Source: Phycisphaera sp. (GTDB taxonomy: Bacteria > Planctomycetota > Phycisphaerae > Phycisphaerales > SM1A02). Taken from it: a stretch of 64,000 nucleotides of DNA. Positions 62,127 through 64,000 of this stretch are shown here, piece after piece. The DNA lies in contig WGMP01000013.1 of assembly GCA_016124975.1 (NCBI GenBank), positions 44,926 through 108,925 on the forward strand. Reading direction: 5' to 3'. The notes beneath the pieces were generated by a model, which saw only the letters and a program-made list of their open reading frames with translations, ran no database searches and was not told where the DNA came from. Numbering within the stretch: the stretch's first letter is position 1; each line of letters begins with the position of its first letter. The position numbers and the translations under genes are program-made.

Positions 62127-63404
62127 GTGACGACCCTCAGGCTCCACGGCGAAGGCGCGGGCGACGACCCCCATGTCGGGGCGCGGGCGCTCGGCGAGGT
62201 GCTCAGCGGGGTGCTCAGCGGGGTGCTCGAGGGTGCCGTGGGGCGCGCAGGCGGCGCGCCAAGGAAGTTTCCCGTCCGCGGGCTCTACGCCCATGTCCCG
62301 TTCTGCTTCCACAAGTGCCACTACTGCGACTTCTACTCGTTCGTCGACCGCGAGGGGAGGAGCGGCGCGTTCCTCGATCGGTTCGAGGCCGATGTCGCGT
62401 GGGCGTGCGAGCGGATCGAGGGCGAGATCGACACCGTGTTCGTCGGCGGCGGTACGCCGACCCTCCTGACGGCGGACGAACTGCGCAGGCTGACCGCCGC
62501 GATCGCGCGGCTGCCGCTCGCGCGCGGGGCCGAGTGGACCGTCGAGGCGAACCCAGAGACGATCGATCGCGAGAAGGCGGATGTCCTCGCGGCGGGAGGC
62601 GTGAACCGCGTCTCGATCGGCGCGCAGAGCTTCGACCCGAAGCACCTCAAGACGCTCGAGCGCTGGCATGATCCTGCGAATGTCGCGCGCGCGGCCGAGA
62701 CGCTGCGCGCGGCGGGGCTTGTGAACTTCAACCTCGACCTCATCTTCGGCGTGCCTGGCCAGACCCTCGACGAGTGGCGCGACGACCTCGCGCAGGCGCT
62801 CGCGCTTCGCCCCGAGCACCTCTCGTGCTACGGGCTCACCTACGAGCCGAACACGGCGATGACGAAGAGGCTCCAGAAGGGCGAGTTCGACCCGTGCGAC
62901 GACGAGGTCGAGGCCGCGATGTACGACGCGACGCGCACGACGCTCGCGGCGGCTGGCTTCGCGCAGTACGAGATCTCGAACTTCGCGCGCGCGGGCCGCG
63001 AGTGCCGTCACAACCTCGTCTACTGGCGCAACGAGCCGTGGTGGGCGATCGGCCCGAGCGCAAGCGGCTTCGTCGCGGGGCATCGGTTCAAGGTGGTGCC
63101 GCGGCTCGGCGACTGGCTTGCGCGCGGAGTCGAAGCGGGGGGCGATGGTTCGCAGCCCGTCGTCGATGTCGAGCCACCCGACGAGAAGCGCCACACGAGC
63201 GAGGCACTGATGCTTGGACTCCGCCTGATGGAAGGCATCGACGCCGCGCTCGAGCGCCGCGCTGTCGAACTTGAGCCCGCGCGCGCGGCGGTGTTTGCGC
63301 GCGCGATCGCCGACGGTCTCCTCGAGCGCACCGCGGAGGCGCGGCTTCGCTTCACCCACCGCGGCGCGGCGCTTGCCAACGAAGTGCTCGCGGAGATCGT
63401 GTGA
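62127..63404 (+). CDS. hemW: HemW-like radical SAM protein (haem chaperone)
   Basis: A 425-residue protein of the HemN/HemW family. The CxxxCxxC cluster CFHKCHYCDFYSF binds [4Fe-4S]-SAM; VFVGGGTPTLLTADEL and SIGAQSFDPKHLKTLERWHD are typical. HemW proteins insert or hold haem rather than oxidise coproporphyrinogen. The first 45 residues form an extension with a short repeat (VLSGVLSGVLEG) from a DNA duplication. The GTG at 62127 was taken because of the hexamer 6 nt upstream; an alternative start nearer YAHVPFCF is possible. It diverges from the zinc-ribbon gene. Confidence 0.9.
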   Translation: MTTLRLHGEGAGDDPHVGARALGEVLSGVLSGVLEGAVGRAGGAPRKFPVRGLYAHVPFCFHKCHYCDFYSFVDREGRSGAFLDRFEADVAWACERIEGEIDTVFVGGGTPTLLTADELRRLTAAIARLPLARGAEWTVEANPETIDREKADVLAAGGVNRVSIGAQSFDPKHLKTLERWHDPANVARAAETLRAAGLVNFNLDLIFGVPGQTLDEWRDDLAQALALRPEHLSCYGLTYEPNTAMTKRLQKGEFDPCDDEVEAAMYDATRTTLAAAGFAQYEISNFARAGRECRHNLVYWRNEPWWAIGPSASGFVAGHRFKVVPRLGDWLARGVEAGGDGSQPVVDVEPPDEKRHTSEALMLGLRLMEGIDAALERRAVELEPARAAVFARAIADGLLERTAEARLRFTHRGAALANEVLAEIV

Positions 63405-63818
63405 GATTGTGGCGGCGACGACGCGCGGGCTTTTCTCTCTCTCTCTCTCTCCCTCTTGCGCGCGCGCGCGTCGGTGGCGGAAGGCATGAGGGCTGGAAGA
63501 CCTCGCGGCTGTGGGCGCGGTCAGTCGCTCTCTTGCGCAGCCACATGGTCTCGGACAGATGAAGTGCACGCATGTGGCTGAACTTCTGCGCGATGAGCCA
63601 AGTGTCCAAACGCCCTGATCGGGGGCATCCCGCCTTTCGAAGGGCAGGGCTTTGACAAATTTTCGAGTTCATCCGTCAATGACTTGATGCCCGCCTCATC
63701 TTGCGTAGATTCGGGCATCGGCTCAGCCGGGAAAGGCAGGATCGGATGGCAATGACTCGGGCGAGGATCGGCATGGGACCAAGGACCAAGGACCAAGGAC
63801 AGAGCACCTTTCTACCCT
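63405..63818. other. Region with simple repeats and possible gene remnant (414 bp)
   Basis: Contains a (TC)n tract at about 63434-63451, an alternating GC tract at about 63458-63470, and a triplicated ACCAAGG unit near 63778-63800. Between them, 63521-63796 (minus) has a lower-GC open frame (MPESTQDEAGIKSLTDELENLSK) that could be a decayed gene; a second frame overlaps it (DTWLIAQKFSHMRALHLSETMW). No known domain is seen. Confidence 0.35.
63434..63470. repeat. Adjacent (TC)n and (GC)n simple repeats
   Basis: Nine TC dinucleotides, then CCTCTTGCG, then about six GC dinucleotides, just after the hemW stop codon. Confidence 0.85.
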
Positions 63819-64000
63819 GTGAAGCTCATCTCACAGGCGCGCGGGGGCTTCCCCGCGTCGGCGTCATGCGACCCGATCTCGGACCTGAACTGCGACGGGC
63901 TCGTGAACGCCGCGGACCTGTCGACCCTTCTCGCCAACTGGGGCAACGGCGCAGGAACAGCGGCGGCGACCCGAGGCGGCGATCCCGTGCCCGAGGCCAT
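63819..64000 (+). CDS. Dockerin-like fragment, 3'-truncated by window edge
   Basis: From GTG 63819 the frame reads VKLISQARGGFPASASC then DPISDLNCDGLVNAADLSTLLANWG, a dockerin type I calcium loop as in the protein at 2032. The frame is open from 63756 (after TGA) to the end. A dockerin loop so close to the start of a reading frame is unusual, since such domains are C-terminal; the piece may be a remnant, or the gene may start earlier in another frame after a frameshift. A TACCCT hexamer lies directly before the GTG. Confidence 0.4.
   Translation, partial: MKLISQARGGFPASASCDPISDLNCDGLVNAADLSTLLANWGNGAGTAAATRGGDPVPEA

Noticed and set aside
61983-63569. Minus-strand extension of the zinc-ribbon ORF (591 aa)
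   Set aside because: The extension lies opposite hemW. A strong Shine-Dalgarno sequence marks the start of the 62-residue protein at 61982.

Overview
The window is a chromosomal segment of a very GC-rich bacterium, most likely a planctomycete of the class Phycisphaerae. The evidence is indirect but consistent: dockerin-like tails ([21 protein letters not shown] type), C-terminal sorting signals of the VPAPGA plus hydrophobic plus Arg-rich type, a zinc-ribbon protein of planctomycete style, a sigma factor next to a Ser/Thr kinase, and giant secreted proteins. No phage, insertion sequence, CRISPR array or rRNA gene is visible. There is one tRNA gene (Leu, anticodon UAA).

Layout. 1-6516: a FixH/YtkA-like fragment, a di-haem cytochrome c peroxidase, a secreted beta-propeller-like protein with a dockerin tail, a formylglycine-generating-enzyme-like protein and a Tat-exported Gfo/Idh/MocA oxidoreductase. 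6566-10975 (minus strand): ApbE lipoprotein, membrane-anchored MsrB-MsrA fusion, tRNA-Leu, 6-phosphogluconate dehydrogenase, CoaB-like protein. 11175-28803 (plus strand): an 18-kb type IV pilus/type II secretion-like cluster with two PilB/GspE ATPases, PilT, a PilC/GspF platform protein, five prepilin-like proteins and a 1732-residue GspK-like protein. 28805-35292 (minus strand): CysQ-like phosphatase, SLC13 transporter with RCK_C domains, a PBP4-type carboxypeptidase, then rpsB-tsf with two terminators. 35579-41002: phosphomannomutase, a stand-alone cyclodeaminase domain, PheT without its usual OB-fold domain, two lipoproteins. 41003-41834 holds no convincing gene but contains a strong terminator. 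41835-49522: sigma factor, two paralogous CTERM surface proteins, an Hsp70, and a sigma factor with its linked kinase. 49856-53275: arginine decarboxylase and a THUMP-like methyltransferase. 53307-59318: a 17-repeat cysteine-rich secreted protein behind a secreted metalloprotease. 59523-63404: UppS, PurA, a zinc ribbon and HemW. The last 600 bases hold simple repeats and a dockerin-encoding fragment cut by the window edge.

The most striking signal is in the promoters. Ten genes that begin a transcription unit carry a TANNNT hexamer, often inside GCTACnCT, only 6-10 nt before the start codon and with no Shine-Dalgarno sequence; four more have a weaker version. Genes inside operons mostly do carry Shine-Dalgarno sequences. 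This suggests leaderless transcription as a default for first genes. Other points of interest are tandem repeats that span stop codons, a shared hairpin family at 3' ends of genes, the giant GspK-like protein, the cysteine-rich array, and a kinase fused to an anti-sigma-like zinc motif.
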